Origin: Epiperipatus broadwayi
Taxonomy: Eukaryota > Onychophora > Udeonychophora > Euonychophora > Peripatidae
DNA length: 64,000 nt
Direction: 5' to 3'
NCBI GenBank assembly: GCA_028023455.1
Contig: JAQFVV010012446.1
Coordinates: forward strand, 5,269,501-5,333,500
The notes under the pieces were generated by a model that was given only the letters and a program-made list of their open reading frames with translations, did not search any database and was not told where the DNA came from. Position 1 is the stretch's first letter. The number at the start of each line of letters is the position of its first letter. The translations under genes and the position numbers were made by a program. Positions 35,101-46,861 of the stretch are shown here, piece after piece.

Positions 35101-36750
35101 GTAGCAATTTTAAATTAAGTACACAATTATTCTTTGTAATTTTCTTGGATGGCATTTGACACTTTATAATTTATTATATGCATAGTTTATTTTTAAATAT
35201 TGTCAATTAAGATACCATGATTCATTAGTAATTCCACAATTAATAATACTCTGTTTTATATTTCATCTTTATCAAAGAGAACAAAAATTACCCACATTTC
35301 TATCCCTCCATTCGATTTAAGCAAATACTTAATTTGAAGTTATTCACATTTTGTTTCCTTCATTTAAATTACATATTATTTCCAGAAATACCAGATAAAT
35401 AAATACTGTCATCTCTTTATGATGAATTTAAACATGGCATGATTTATCAAAATATGCATATCCTTAATTTTATGTTTAATCCTCACAAAAACATAACCCG
35501 GAAACTAGTGAAAAATTAAAATATATTCTATAAAATAGTTCTGCATGCATTTTCCAGATATATTTAAAGACACACGTTGGTTAATGATACAACAATAATA
35601 TTCATGCAATTTATTCTTATTTAAAATGACAATTAAATGAAGTAATGTAGACTGGACGTTATCAACATACATTTTTAACAGAGCAATAGTTATGAAGAGG
35701 TTAATTCAAAATGTTTAAATCAAAGAGAGCAAAGTAAACTAAGTACCTTGTTAAAATTTAGAATTGCATCCTAATTAACTTTTCCCATAATAAATTTCTT
35801 AAGATCCTTTTGAAGTTTTACTCCAAAGCCTTTTTAAAATCAATTTGACTTCAGCAACTGGCTTTAAATTTCACAATAATGAGCCACTGTTTACTGGCTA
35901 CTATTACAATACATAATAAGCAAATTTTTTTACTGGAGATCTTTGTTAAATAGCTCTCTTTAGCAAAAGGTCATTTCCCTTCACAAGGTTACTCCCACGC
36001 TTCTTTTCTATCTAAGCTAATTACATATTAAAAAAAAAATCTTTTCTAAAAAAAAAATCATTCTGATTAAATCAAGACAAAAAATAATAATAAAATAAAT
36101 AGCTTTTACAAACTTGAAAGAAAAATGAATATTAATTAACTATTAAACAAAAATGATTAATAATTTATTTAATTTGTAAAATAATTCATTGGTTCAACTA
36201 TCTATTAATCATTGGAAAGAAATATATTTGTTAAATTATTTAAGATAATTACTGTAATTTAAATGTTTTTATTGTACATGTACTATTGTTTGCTGTTATT
36301 AAAAAAATGAAAATGAAATGAAAATGATGCAGAGTCATACATGCATACACATGTACTACAACCTAAATATTAAACTATCTTAACTAAATATAATTGAAAT
36401 GGCTATTAATTGTTGATAAAAGGATAAGTATTAATGAATAAAGGATTTTGAAACTATTGAACCAATATTAACATAAGATAACTTTGCATCTTTCCAACAA
36501 AATGTATCAATTCCCTTAATAAACAACCCCTCTTCCTTACATTAAATACCTCATTAACCACACTAATAATAATGAATACCTATAAAGTGCTCAATCAACT
36601 GCATAAGCAATCCATATTTATGCTTTAAACAATTTTCCAGCAAAAGAATGTTAAAATTCTAAGGCTATTTCATTTTTTTTTAAATATAATATAACTATTC
36701 AATGCAGATACAAAGTATCTCAATTCCTTGTGCCCATTCAGATGGTCACA
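32161..36750 (-). mobile_element. Candidate very long, diverged LTR related to LTR element 2
   Basis: It starts TATAACC after (TA)n and could end at GATGGTCACA before ATATATAT, mirroring the TGTAACC...GGTCACA ends and ATAT flanks of the 44023-46636 LTR. Early text follows the LTR of element 2 in order: AATGCCCAGGCGCCAGTTCT with TAGAAC-type inverted bases, TCAGCTCAGTGGGAGGCTATAGG, and GTGGAAATGGA near 32906. Beyond about 1 kb the similarity fades. If one unit, it is 4.6 kb, so insertions or a decayed complete element are equally possible. No coding region is recognisable. Orientation is inferred from element 2. Confidence 0.35.
33828..34041. repeat. Two-copy tandem repeat, about 105-113 bp
   Basis: TTCTAAATACACTGTTAGTG at about 33838 and TTCTAAATACACTATTGGTG at about 33951 start two units. 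Both continue with CTCACCA/ATCACCA, AAAACATCAC and CATTTAATCATAC. Confidence 0.65.
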
Positions 36751-36761
36751 ATATATATGTA

Positions 36762-37626
36762 CACCTGGGTCTCATTTTACACGATAGATAGGTTCCTCAG
36801 AAAATACGCGCAAATGAAATCGCGCAAAAATAGACATAACTTACATTGAAAAAGGGGGGATGAGGTCTGTGATTTTTCAAAATTTGCATAAAAGCAAAGC
36901 ACCAACATAAAATTACTTTAAAATTTGCGCAAAAAAAAATAAGGAAATAAAATATGACTAATAAAAAATTTCAAATTTGAAAAAAATTGATACAAGACAA
37001 ACTTTTTTTAACTATAATATTTAATTTTATTCAAAATAATATATTTTTATGCATAATTTACAGTACAGTAATTTATATTTTTATACATGTTTTAATTATT
37101 ATTATTTTCTGGTAACAACGTAATTAGTAATTAATCTTTGAGACGATGATTTTATTAATTGTTTACGAAGCTTGCAATATCCAGACATACAACCATTTAG
37201 CTCTTGTTGGAATTTAAGAGCACGTTAATGATTAGTGTCATTAATAAGAAAATAATAATTGATTACGTTCTTTTTTAAAAAGCAAAAACAATGTGATTTA
37301 AAATGCAAAATTAACATGCACAATGTTTGAACAAATTTACACTATAATCTTGTAAAATTTAATATGTGTATGCATAAAATGTGGAAATATGATTTTAATT
37401 TCATTATTGCATAAAATCTTACTATTATAAAGCACTGAAAATATTGAAATTACTAAGATAAAAGTCGAATTCCAATAATGTGCTATTACTTTCAATATAA
37501 CGTAAGTGCGCAAAATTTATTATTTAAAGTAATAGCGCATTATCCGTAAATCGACTTCCGGTGAAACACGAATCGCGTAACTTCAAAATCATGTTAAATA
37601 AGTCCGCGTAAAAAGAGACCCAGGTG
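36762..37626. mobile_element. Non-autonomous inverted-repeat DNA element with TA flanks (pogo/Tigger-like)
   Basis: The ends CACCTGGGTCTC and GAGACCCAGGTG are exact inverted repeats, continuing imperfectly (ATTTTACACG versus CGCGTAAAAA). TA lies on both sides. Subterminal GGTTCCTCAGAAAATACGCG recalls Tigger-type elements. It is 865 bp with no transposase. It lies between the candidate LTR end at 36750 and the LTR of element 2 at 37634. Confidence 0.75.
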
Positions 37627-37633
37627 TATATAT

Positions 37634-40246
37634 TGTAACCTCTGCTCTCTTTACTTGTTTACTTTATTAGATTTATAAATGCCCAGGTGCCAATTCTATA
37701 CAAGATAGAATAAAATTTATAATTGTAAATTGCTTTTAAACTTATTTAAAAGATTCTTATATTGTAATTATTCTATGGCTTAGCTCAGTTGAGGTTATAG
37801 GATATGGTCTTTATATAGGATGCAAATAAGAGTAATAAAACATTTATTAATAACAATTCTGTAACACTAATTTAATCATATGCCACACATTTATTTAATT
37901 ATAAAACTATTGCAAAATTATCAATTATCATATTTAATATAGGATAGACAATGATTAGGATCGGGTACCTTTATATCCATATCACTATCTATTCTAAGCA
38001 AAGTAAAATATAATATTGGCACTGTAATATGGTGATTTATCATCTCCAGACAGATTAAATAAATTGACTTCTACTGGCAAATCTATATATTTTAGGGCTA
38101 TGCTATGTTAACCATATATGTGTGTGTGTGGAAATGGAGAATCGAACGTATATAATCAAGCAATTCATTTGGGCTTTTAATTCATTAAAACATTTATTAA
38201 AAATTAAAAAAAAAGACAAAATAAATAATAATAATAATAAAAAATATTATTCTATGCACTTTGCTAACCAATTACATTGCTCTTATAGCAAAACCAAAAT
38301 TGACTAATATTTAATATACGAATCATATATTTTCGAATATGTGTGCTTTTATAATATCTTAAATATGATGTATTTTTAAAACATACTTTTTATTAGCTTA
38401 TTTATAAAACTTGGATGATGCCATAAATCAATCATCTTTTATACATATTATAAAAATTTATACAACACTTATCTGTTATAATCAGTGTAAATCATCTAAC
38501 ATTAACTATACAAAATAAAGAAAGGCAAGGAAAAACAATAACTAAACACTTATATTTATACTTATACTTATATACGTGAGGGTTAAATAATATCTCCAAA
38601 CTCAATCTAAATAATCTAATCGTCCCTTGACCATTTCTACCTTCAACTCACATTCAATATACTTCCTATATAATGAACTTATAACAGACAAGGTTTTAAT
38701 TCTTTATTTTTTTTAATAAACTTCATTAACAAAATTGAAGCATAATAAATACAAATTTTTTAAAAATAATAATCTATAGCATCACGCACACATCCGAATA
38801 TCTATAATCACCTATAATATAATTTCTAGATCATACAAAATAATAAATTATCATATTATAATGATATGAAGTTACATTGTTTTGTTTTTTTTTTAAAGAA
38901 AAAAAAATTGGTTATACATTTATTATAAGTAATAACGAAAATACTTATCAATATCTCATCATTACATGTTAAGTTTTTTAAAACAAAATTGAAAGTTGAA
39001 AGAAACATACATATCAGTTTTAAAGACAACAGTAAATTATAACATAAAAAAAATGTCTATCCATTGTTAAAGCATAATTTGTTAAGAATGACAATAGTCT
39101 TTTTTTTTATCCTAGAATTCCGTTATAGGCATAATAAATGACATTTGCATGCATTGGAATTATTTTGTTATATATGCGCGAATAGCAAAGTTATACAGTA
39201 TAAAATTATCTTCTTGATATAAGATTAAATAGATAAACTTTTTCATTTTAAATTTTATTTTGTAGAATATTGATAGAAAATTCTTAAAATTGAAAATCAA
39301 GCGTTTAATTATAGCGTCTAATAAGAAAATTTTAGCTAGCTTTATTTTACACAATTTTGTCATTTTAATATTATTTAGCTTTGGTAATACTTTAAAATAA
39401 ATCATAATAATTTAGCTTACATATCATCCAGGCATTTTAAAGGTAGTGAATATGGACCATCGTTTGACAGAGATTTGGAGGCTGGTATCCCTCTGGGGGG
39501 GGTGTTTATCTCCTCATTTTTATATCATTCCAGTAGTATAATAACAAAAATTCTCCACAGGTATATTATTAGAATCCTTGCGATGTTTTTTTATATTTGT
39601 TCTAATACTCTTAGAGAGTTATTGATTCTTTTAAGTTTTTTTTTTTTACATCTTCTTCCCTGGAACTTTTTTTTTTTACTTTCCTTCAAGTTTTTAAACT
39701 CTATGTCTTTTTTCACTCATGCCCTCTGTGTTTTTTTTATTACAATCAACTTTGGAAGTGTGCCAGAATTTTACTTATAAAATTTTAACAATACAATATT
39801 TGAATGGAATAAACATAATAATAATAAAAAAAAAATTAAATATCAAATATTAATTTATAAATGTTATTCACTAATATACAAATAATCTTTATCATTTTTA
39901 AACATAAGATTATGAACAATATATAATTAGTAAATAATAAATAAAATATAGGAAAGAAAATTCTAATTAATAATATATCTATATTTCTGCTCATTATGAC
40001 ATGTAAATTTTTCTACTACATACAAACATCTCTGATGTTATTCATCCTCCTCTTCTACAACCAAACACATATAATCCAAAACTCTACCAATCAGTACACC
40101 CAATTAAAGTTTTAATTTTTTTAAATCCTAATTTTAACTAGCAAATTACATCTCAATTCATTTTTCTCAGATAATTAACTTTAGCCATTGTTAGCACAAA
40201 TGTGAACTTCCCACATTTCTTCCTGGTGCCAACCTGGAAGGTTACA
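37634..40246 (-). repeat. 3' LTR (left in window) of LTR element 2
   Basis: Matches 44023-46636 nearly base for base, differing in A/T homopolymer lengths and scattered substitutions. Short frames inside it (39160-39405 minus, 39475-39780 plus) recur in the other LTR with different lengths because of homopolymer changes, so they are not credible genes. Confidence 0.9.
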
Positions 40247-40259
40247 GTCCTTCCCCCTT
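40247..40259 (-). other. Polypurine tract of LTR element 2
   Basis: The minus strand reads AAGGGGGAAGGAC directly before the TGTAACC of the 3' LTR, the expected plus-strand primer position. Confidence 0.75.
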
Positions 40260-40484
40260 ATGAAAGAAAAATGAATTGGATAAACAACAATCAATATTAA
40301 TAGCACATCAAATTTTACATTAAGATCATTCCTCAATTAGAAAATTATGTTTGTCGAATAAACATAAAACAATAAAAACATTTAATGCTTTTACAAACAC
40401 TTGTTTCTATTATATTTTAGCAACATTAAATAAGCAAAAAAAAAAATAATTAAATTCTATATTGAACAATATGTATAACTTTTA

Positions 40485-42035
40485 TTAATCATGTCTTGCA
40501 GGATACGGAATCAAACTGCGAGCATTATAGGTAACTTTAAACCTTGTGTTTATATTCTTGATCTCCTTTCTTCTAACAAGTTTTTTCCTACAAGATTTCA
40601 TTTTCACTTTACTAGATTTAACTCTAATCTTTTTAATATATCTTACTTTATTCTTCACTTTCTTAAGATGATTTATATTAAATAATTCTTCCTTTACTCC
40701 TTTGAGTTTGATCTTATCCTTTCCTAAATCTCTCTCTGGCTTAATAATTTTCCTAAGAGAATTCATATCAAATTCCTTCATAATCTTCATTTTACATTTA
40801 ATCTTTATTTGATCAACTTTTCCAACATAAATAACACCCTTTATCATATGCTCTATATTAGATACTATACATATGACATCTCCATACAGTACTTTTCTGT
40901 GACTACTCATCTTCATGTCCCAATTTAAGTACTTACAAATACATTCAGAGACTATACTTCTACTTTTATTTTGTAATTTATTGCCTGAAATATGAATAAA
41001 TTTCATTAATTTGTTTTTCAAAATTTCTAGACATTTCATGCTTAGAGAAATTATTTCTACATATATGAATTCACTAATCCCTTTATTCCTATCAAGACTT
41101 TCTTTAATATCTTCAAATATATCCACACTCTTATTTCTGTCTAATTCCAGTTCTTGGTCCCCTATTTCTCTGAGTTTTTTATATGCCCTTAACTCTTCTT
41201 TGGCTAAACTAATATTTTTACTAACTAGTTTAACAGTCTGCTGATTTTCTTCCTTAAACAGCACTATTGAATCATCATCAGATATTTTAATTTTCTGAAG
41301 GGGATTCTTAACACTTGTCTCTAACAATACTGATTTGATTACCTGATCTTTTATATTCTCTTGCATTTCTAGCTTCATTTTGGGTATTTCTAACCTTGCT
41401 TCTAGCTTTGTTTCTAATTTCACTTCTAATTTTATCTCTGACATTTCTGACTTTATTTCAACTATCCTCTCCTCTGATTTCTTTTGACTCAATTTTATTT
41501 CTATTGCTATCTCTGATTCCTGACTTTTTACTTTCTTCTCCACAACTTGCATCTGCCTAACTATACTAGCATTTATTTCTACCATTTCTGACTTCATTTC
41601 TGAAACTTCCAATTTTATTTCAGCTATCCTTCCCTCTAACTTATCTTGACCTGACTTTAGTTCTGCAAACATCTCTTCTGACCTTTCTCTATCTTCTACT
41701 CGTCCAGACTTTAGTTCCCTTAATTCTGATTTCAATTCTATTAACATCTCTTCTGACCTTTCTCTATCTTCTATTCGTCCAGACTCTAATTTTGCAAAAA
41801 ATGATTTGGCCCACATCGGCATATCATCATCCATGGTTTTACAAATATTATCTCTCATCTTACTAGACTCTCCATAGGACATATCTATAGCTTCATTTCC
41901 TGATTCAAGGTCAGGAGACAATGCAGCCATGTCTGGAGATGGTGTCTCTTGAGACCCACCCAAACTATCGTATAAACTAAACTCTTCCATTTTATAATCT
42001 CTTAAAAATTTATTAATACTACTTAAAGAAAACAA
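40485..42035 (-). CDS. Coiled-coil, lysine-rich protein of LTR element 2 (Gag-like, function unproven)
   Basis: A 516-codon uninterrupted frame, the only sizeable one in the element's interior. Translation could start at MFSLSSINK or at the internal MEEFSLYDSL (residue 16). Residues about 1-60 are acidic and Ser/Pro-rich. About 70-240 is strongly charged with repeated blocks (RIEDRERSEEM and RVEDRERSEEM, then ELKSG, EIKLEVSEMKSEM), predicted by eye to be coiled coil. The C-terminal about 110 residues are very basic. No CCHC zinc knuckle, protease D-S/T-G or RT motif is present. Residues around HRKVLYGDVICIVSN and the terminal ARSLIPYPARHD faintly resemble the end of Gypsy-type polyproteins, so it may be a Gag joined to a Pol tail by internal deletion. 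About 2 kb of non-coding leader lies upstream. Role inferred from position. Confidence 0.65.
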   Translation of the reverse strand: MFSLSSINKFLRDYKMEEFSLYDSLGGSQETPSPDMAALSPDLESGNEAIDMSYGESSKMRDNICKTMDDDMPMWAKSFFAKLESGRIEDRERSEEMLIELKSELRELKSGRVEDRERSEEMFAELKSGQDKLEGRIAEIKLEVSEMKSEMVEINASIVRQMQVVEKKVKSQESEIAIEIKLSQKKSEERIVEIKSEMSEIKLEVKLETKLEARLEIPKMKLEMQENIKDQVIKSVLLETSVKNPLQKIKISDDDSIVLFKEENQQTVKLVSKNISLAKEELRAYKKLREIGDQELELDRNKSVDIFEDIKESLDRNKGISEFIYVEIISLSMKCLEILKNKLMKFIHISGNKLQNKSRSIVSECICKYLNWDMKMSSHRKVLYGDVICIVSNIEHMIKGVIYVGKVDQIKIKCKMKIMKEFDMNSLRKIIKPERDLGKDKIKLKGVKEELFNINHLKKVKNKVRYIKKIRVKSSKVKMKSCRKKLVRRKEIKNINTRFKVTYNARSLIPYPARHD

Positions 42036-43669
42036 GGGTTACCAGCTCCAACCTCCACCAAATCAACAATTCAAATTCACCATCACTACCTAAAATGATA
42101 TAAAATTTCCACAATTTTATTTTCCCATATAATGTTCGATTTTCCACACACACATAGATAAGAAGACATTAAGTTTTAATTAAATAACATTAATCTAAAC
42201 ATAGCTGAAATTATAAATTAAATTTTACATGATCTGCTATAGTCATATTACAAACTACACCAATTCAAATAACTGATAAAAGACCAAAATAATTTAAACA
42301 TATTCATTTATCTTTATGCTGTATTGGGTGCATCCAAATATTATAACCAGCATTTATAACCCAAAAGAAAAAAAAATTTATAACCAAAATCAAATTAATG
42401 ATGACATGCATTTACTATGACAACTGATATACAATTTTTACTTAAATATGGTAAATGCCAACCTTTGCATAAGAATATAGAAAATAGCCTTTTAAGAATG
42501 AGCTATATATTCAAGTTATATATTCATCCATCCTTCTAAAGATCCAACAGATACTGACAGCCAAAAGAATTATTAGCAGTTCACAATTTTGAAATAGATA
42601 AAAGAATTCCATCACTGCTCTCAAAACATACAATGCTCCATGAACACTCTGATGATCATCCCACTTTAACCACTCTAAGCTACCACAACCCATAATATTT
42701 TACTACAAACACTATCACAATGCCCTGCTTACATCCAAGTCTTAGGGGCTATTTATAAAATATTGTCTTGCTCATCTTTGGGAGTCTTAGAGACAAATAT
42801 TACATATATATTAGAAAGAACTATGCCTTGCTCTCTCTGGAGTCTTAGAGGCAAAATCATGGCAGGACTACTGTTAACTGCTTCATGATAACTAACAACT
42901 GATATCATAATTTGGGTTGGAGCAGTGAATGAGAACAATCAGTCACCAGTGACATGAATACACCATATACTTAAGACAATAACAAAAACTCTCCATCCAT
43001 CACCAAAACTTGCAACACAACCAACAAAACTCCAACAATCAAGCATTCTATTTAACCTTCAAAATTATAGACTTTCTATAACAGAAATGTTCCGAATATG
43101 AACAACATTATTACTTTATAATTTAACACCATCAATAATTCTATGCTTATCTGGCATCAATGCTATATTTAATTGACAAGCAAAAGATATATATATAAAA
43201 AATGTTATCAACTTTAACATTTACTATAAGTTGTGATATTTATATAGCTTTAAAATTTGAAACTAAGCTGTTTCATGGCTGTATTTATTTATTTCACATA
43301 AACAAAAAAAAATGTTTTTTTTTTTTAAACTATACATCTGACATTCATATATCTACTACACATCTTTCAGGTATTGGCTTATTTCAAACTCTAATTGGCT
43401 TATTTCAAACCTTAGTTAATGCTCCATTTACCCCTAGTTCCATTTTATCAAACATTTCTATTAATCTTCCAGATTGATATAAAAAAAAAAATCCTTGAAT
43501 AAGAAAACTGCCAACTTGATTCTATTTTGGAACCAATTTTGCAATAACTGTATATTTAAAACAGGAATAAAGTAATTCTAATGGCACTGGATTACCTCTC
43601 ATCTCAGGTATATGCCAATATATATCAACAAAAATATAAACACTCTACAAGATATGAGACTTAAGTAAT
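42036..43669 (-). other. Long non-coding leader of LTR element 2
   Basis: No open frame of note lies between the ORF and the repeated primer-site modules. A partial duplication (TGGAGTCTTAGAGGCAAA-like text near 42780 and 42840) is visible. Confidence 0.5.
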
Positions 43670-44022
43670 CAAGATCCCACGATTGGACATCCATTTAAAC
43701 CCTTGGCAGCTGTGGCCTCTATGTATATATCAAGCCATCCACGTTAGTCACCACTTAAAATAGAATGTATAATATATAATCTCCAATAAAGAACAAAATA
43801 CATATATGAACAAAGATGAATCGATCACCAATCATTGTGCAGCCATTTACCCATAAATATATCGAGCATTTAACCCATAAGGCAAGCCACTTAACCCTAT
43901 TAACCAACAAAAGATAAATATTCTACAGGATATGAGACTTAATTAAACAGGGCCCCACGATTGGGCAGCCACTTAACCCAATTGTATATCATGCCCCAGT
44001 TGGGCATCCACTTAACCCACCC
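43645..44022 (-). repeat. Repeated primer-binding-site-like modules in leader of LTR element 2
   Basis: The minus strand reads TGGATGCCCAACTGGGGC (43993-44010) and TGGCTGCCCAATCGTGGGGC (43952-43971). Weaker relatives lie near 43676-43692 and 43830-43845, each preceded by GGGTTAAGTGG or similar. A block with ACAAGATATGAGACTTAA near 43646 recurs near 43925, so an about 280-bp unit seems duplicated. TGG starting shortly after the 5' LTR is where a tRNA primer binds. Confidence 0.6.
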
Positions 44023-46636
44023 TGTAACCTCTGCTCTCTTCACTTGTTTACTTTATTAGATTTATAAATGCCCAGGTGCCAATTCTATACAAGATAGAAT
44101 AAAATTTATAATTGTAAATTGCTTTTAAACTTATTTAAAAGATTCTTATATTGTAATTACTCTATGGCTTAGCTCAGTTGAGGTTATAGGATATGGTCTT
44201 TATATAGGATGCAAATAAGAGTAATAAAACATTTATTAATAACAATTCTGTAACACTAATTTAATTATATGCCACACATTTATTTAATTATAAAACTATT
44301 GCAAAATTATCAATTATCATATTTAATATAGGATAGATAATGATGAGGATCGGGTATCTTTATATCCATATCACTATCTATTCTAAGCAAAGTAAAATAT
44401 AATATTGGAACTGTAATATGGTGATTTATCATCTCCAGACAGATTAAATAAATTGACTTCTACTGGCAAATCTATATATTTTAGGGCTATGCTATGTTAA
44501 CCATATATGTGTGTGTGTGGAAATGGAGAATCGAATGTATATAATCAAGCAATTCATTTGGGCTTTTAATTCATTAAAACATTTATTAAAAATTAAAAGA
44601 CAAAATAAATAATGAATAAACAAAAAAAAATATTATTTTATGCACTTTGCTAACCAATTACATTGCTCTTATAGCAAAACCAAAATTGACTAATATTTAA
44701 TATACGAATCATATATTTTCGAATATGTGTGCTTTTATAATATCTTAAATATGATGTATTTTTAAAACATACTTTTTATTAGCTTATTTATAAAACTTGG
44801 ATGATGCCATAAATCAATCATCTTTTATACATATTATAAAATTTTATACAACACTTATCTGTTATAATCAGTGTAAATCATCTAACATTAACTATACAAA
44901 ATAAAGAAAGGCAAGGAAAAACAATAACTAAACACTTATATTTATACTTATACTTATATACGTGAGGGTTAAATAATATCTCCAAACTCAATCTAAATAA
45001 TCTAATTGTCCCTTGACCATTTCTACCTTCAACTCACATTCAATATACTTCCTATATAATGAACTTATAACAGACAAGGTTTTAATTCTTTATTTTTTTT
45101 AATAAACTTCATTAACAAAATTGAAGCATAATAAATACAATTTTTTTAAAATAATAATCTATAGCATCACGCACACATCCGAATATCTATAATCACCTAT
45201 AATATAATTTCTAGATCATACAAAATAATAAATTATCATATTATAATGATATGAAGTTACATTGTTTTTTTTTTTTTTTTTTAAAGAAAAAAAAATTGGT
45301 TATACATTTATTATAAGTAATAACGAAAATACTTATCAATATCTCATCATTACATGTTAAGTTTTTTTAAACAAAATTGAAAGTTGAAAGAAACATACAT
45401 ATCAATTTCAAAGACAACAGTAAATTATAACATAAAAAAAAATGTCTATCCATTGTTAAAGCATAATTTGTTAAGAATGACAATAGTTTTTTTTTTATCC
45501 TAGAATTCCGTTATAGGCGTAATAAATGACATTTGCATGCATTGGAATTATTTTGTTATATATGCGTGAATAGCAAAGTTATACAGTATAAAATTATCTT
45601 CTTGATATAAGATTAAATAGATAAACTTTTTCATTTTAAATTTTATTTTGTAGAATATTGATAGAAAATTCTTAAAATTGAAAATCAAGCGTTTAATTAT
45701 AGCGTCTAATAAGAAAATTTTAGCTAGCTTTATTTTACACAATTTTGTCATTTTAATATTATTTAGCTTTGGTAATACTTTAAAATAAATCATAATAATT
45801 TAGCTTACATATCATCCAGGCATTTTAAAGGTAGTGAATATGGACCATCGTTTGGCAGAAATTTGGAGGCTGGTATCCCTCTGGGGGGGGGGGTTATCTC
45901 CTCATTTTTATATCATTCCAGTAGTATAATAACAAAAATTCTCCACAGGTATATTATTAGAATCCTTGCGATGTTTTTTTATATTTGTTCTAATACTCTT
46001 AGAGAGTTATTGATTCTTTTAAGTTTTTTTTTTTTTACATCTTCTTCCCTGGAACTTTTTTTTTTACTTTCCTTCAAGTTTTAAACTCTATGTCTTTTTT
46101 CACTCACGCCCTCTGTGTTTTTTTTTATTACAATCAACTTTGGAAGTGTGCCAGAATTTTACTTATAAAATTTTAACAATACAATGTTTGAATGGAATAA
46201 ACATAATAATAATAAAAAAAAAATATTAAACATCAAATATTAATTTATAAATGTTATTCACTAATATACAAATAATCTTTATCATTTTTAAACATAAGAT
46301 TATGAACAATATATAATTAGTAAATAATAAATAAAATATAGGAAAGAAAATTCTAATTAATAATATATCTATATTTCTGCTCATTATGACATGTAAATTT
46401 TTCTACTACATACAAACATCTCTGATGTTATTCATCCTCCTCTCCTACAACCAAACACATATAATCCAAAACTCTACCAATCAGTACACCCAATTAAAGT
46501 TTTAATTTTTTTAAATCCTAATTTTAACTAGCAAATTACATCTCAATTCATTTTTCTCAGATAATTAACTTTAGCCATTATTAGCACAAATGTGAACTTC
46601 CCACATTTCTTCCTGGTGCCAACCTGGAAGGTCACA
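44023..46636 (-). repeat. 5' LTR (right in window) of LTR element 2
   Basis: Counterpart of 37634-40246. Begins TGTAACCTCTGC and ends CTGGAAGGTCACA. The internal frames 45548-45793 and 45863-46084 mirror those in the other LTR. Confidence 0.9.
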
Positions 46637-46775
46637 ATATATATATTGGATATCATTTATCTTTTTCACATCTATGTTGTGGTCATGTGTATCATTTGTA
46701 TAAAATGGAGTGGATAGTTGTGGGGTGCTTGAAAGTCTGAGTTCAAATTTTTTATAAAATTACATTAAGTTCAAT
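46637..46775 (+). repeat. Repeat family A fragment (3' part) beside LTR element 2
   Basis: Begins at ATATATATATTGGATATC right after the LTR. Contains GTGGTCATGTGTATC, ATGGAGTGGATAGTTGTGGG, CTTGAAAGTCTGAGTTCAAA and a TTACATTAAG end. Confidence 0.65.
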
Positions 46776-46861
46776 ACAGACAATATATTTGTTATTAAAT
46801 ATTATATATTCAGCCTGTATTTTGCCCATCCCTCTTCTGTGTATTTGAAATAGACATATTA

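Larger units (their letters stand above)
37634..46636 (-). mobile_element. LTR retroelement 2: 2.6-kb LTRs, single ORF, non-autonomous
   Basis: Two near-identical direct repeats (37634-40246, 2613 bp; 44023-46636, 2614 bp) begin TGTAACC and end GGTTACA or GGTCACA. They flank a 3776-bp interior, giving 9.0 kb overall. The purine tract beside the left LTR and the primer-site-like sequence beside the right LTR fix a minus orientation. ATAT occurs at both outer edges, a possible 4-bp target duplication hidden in AT repeat. The only long frame is the 516-aa ORF. I see no protease, RT, RNase H or integrase, so mobilisation would need enzymes from a partner. The LTRs differ by only a few dozen changes by eye, implying a recent insertion. 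Confidence 0.85.

Noticed and set aside
39160-39780. Frames of 81 and 101 aa with near-identical partners at 45548-46084
   Set aside because: They are paired only because they lie in the two LTRs of one element, and their lengths change with homopolymer length. No domain.
40491-41244. Plus-strand frames of 64 and 77 aa
   Set aside because: Antisense shadows of the 516-aa ORF.
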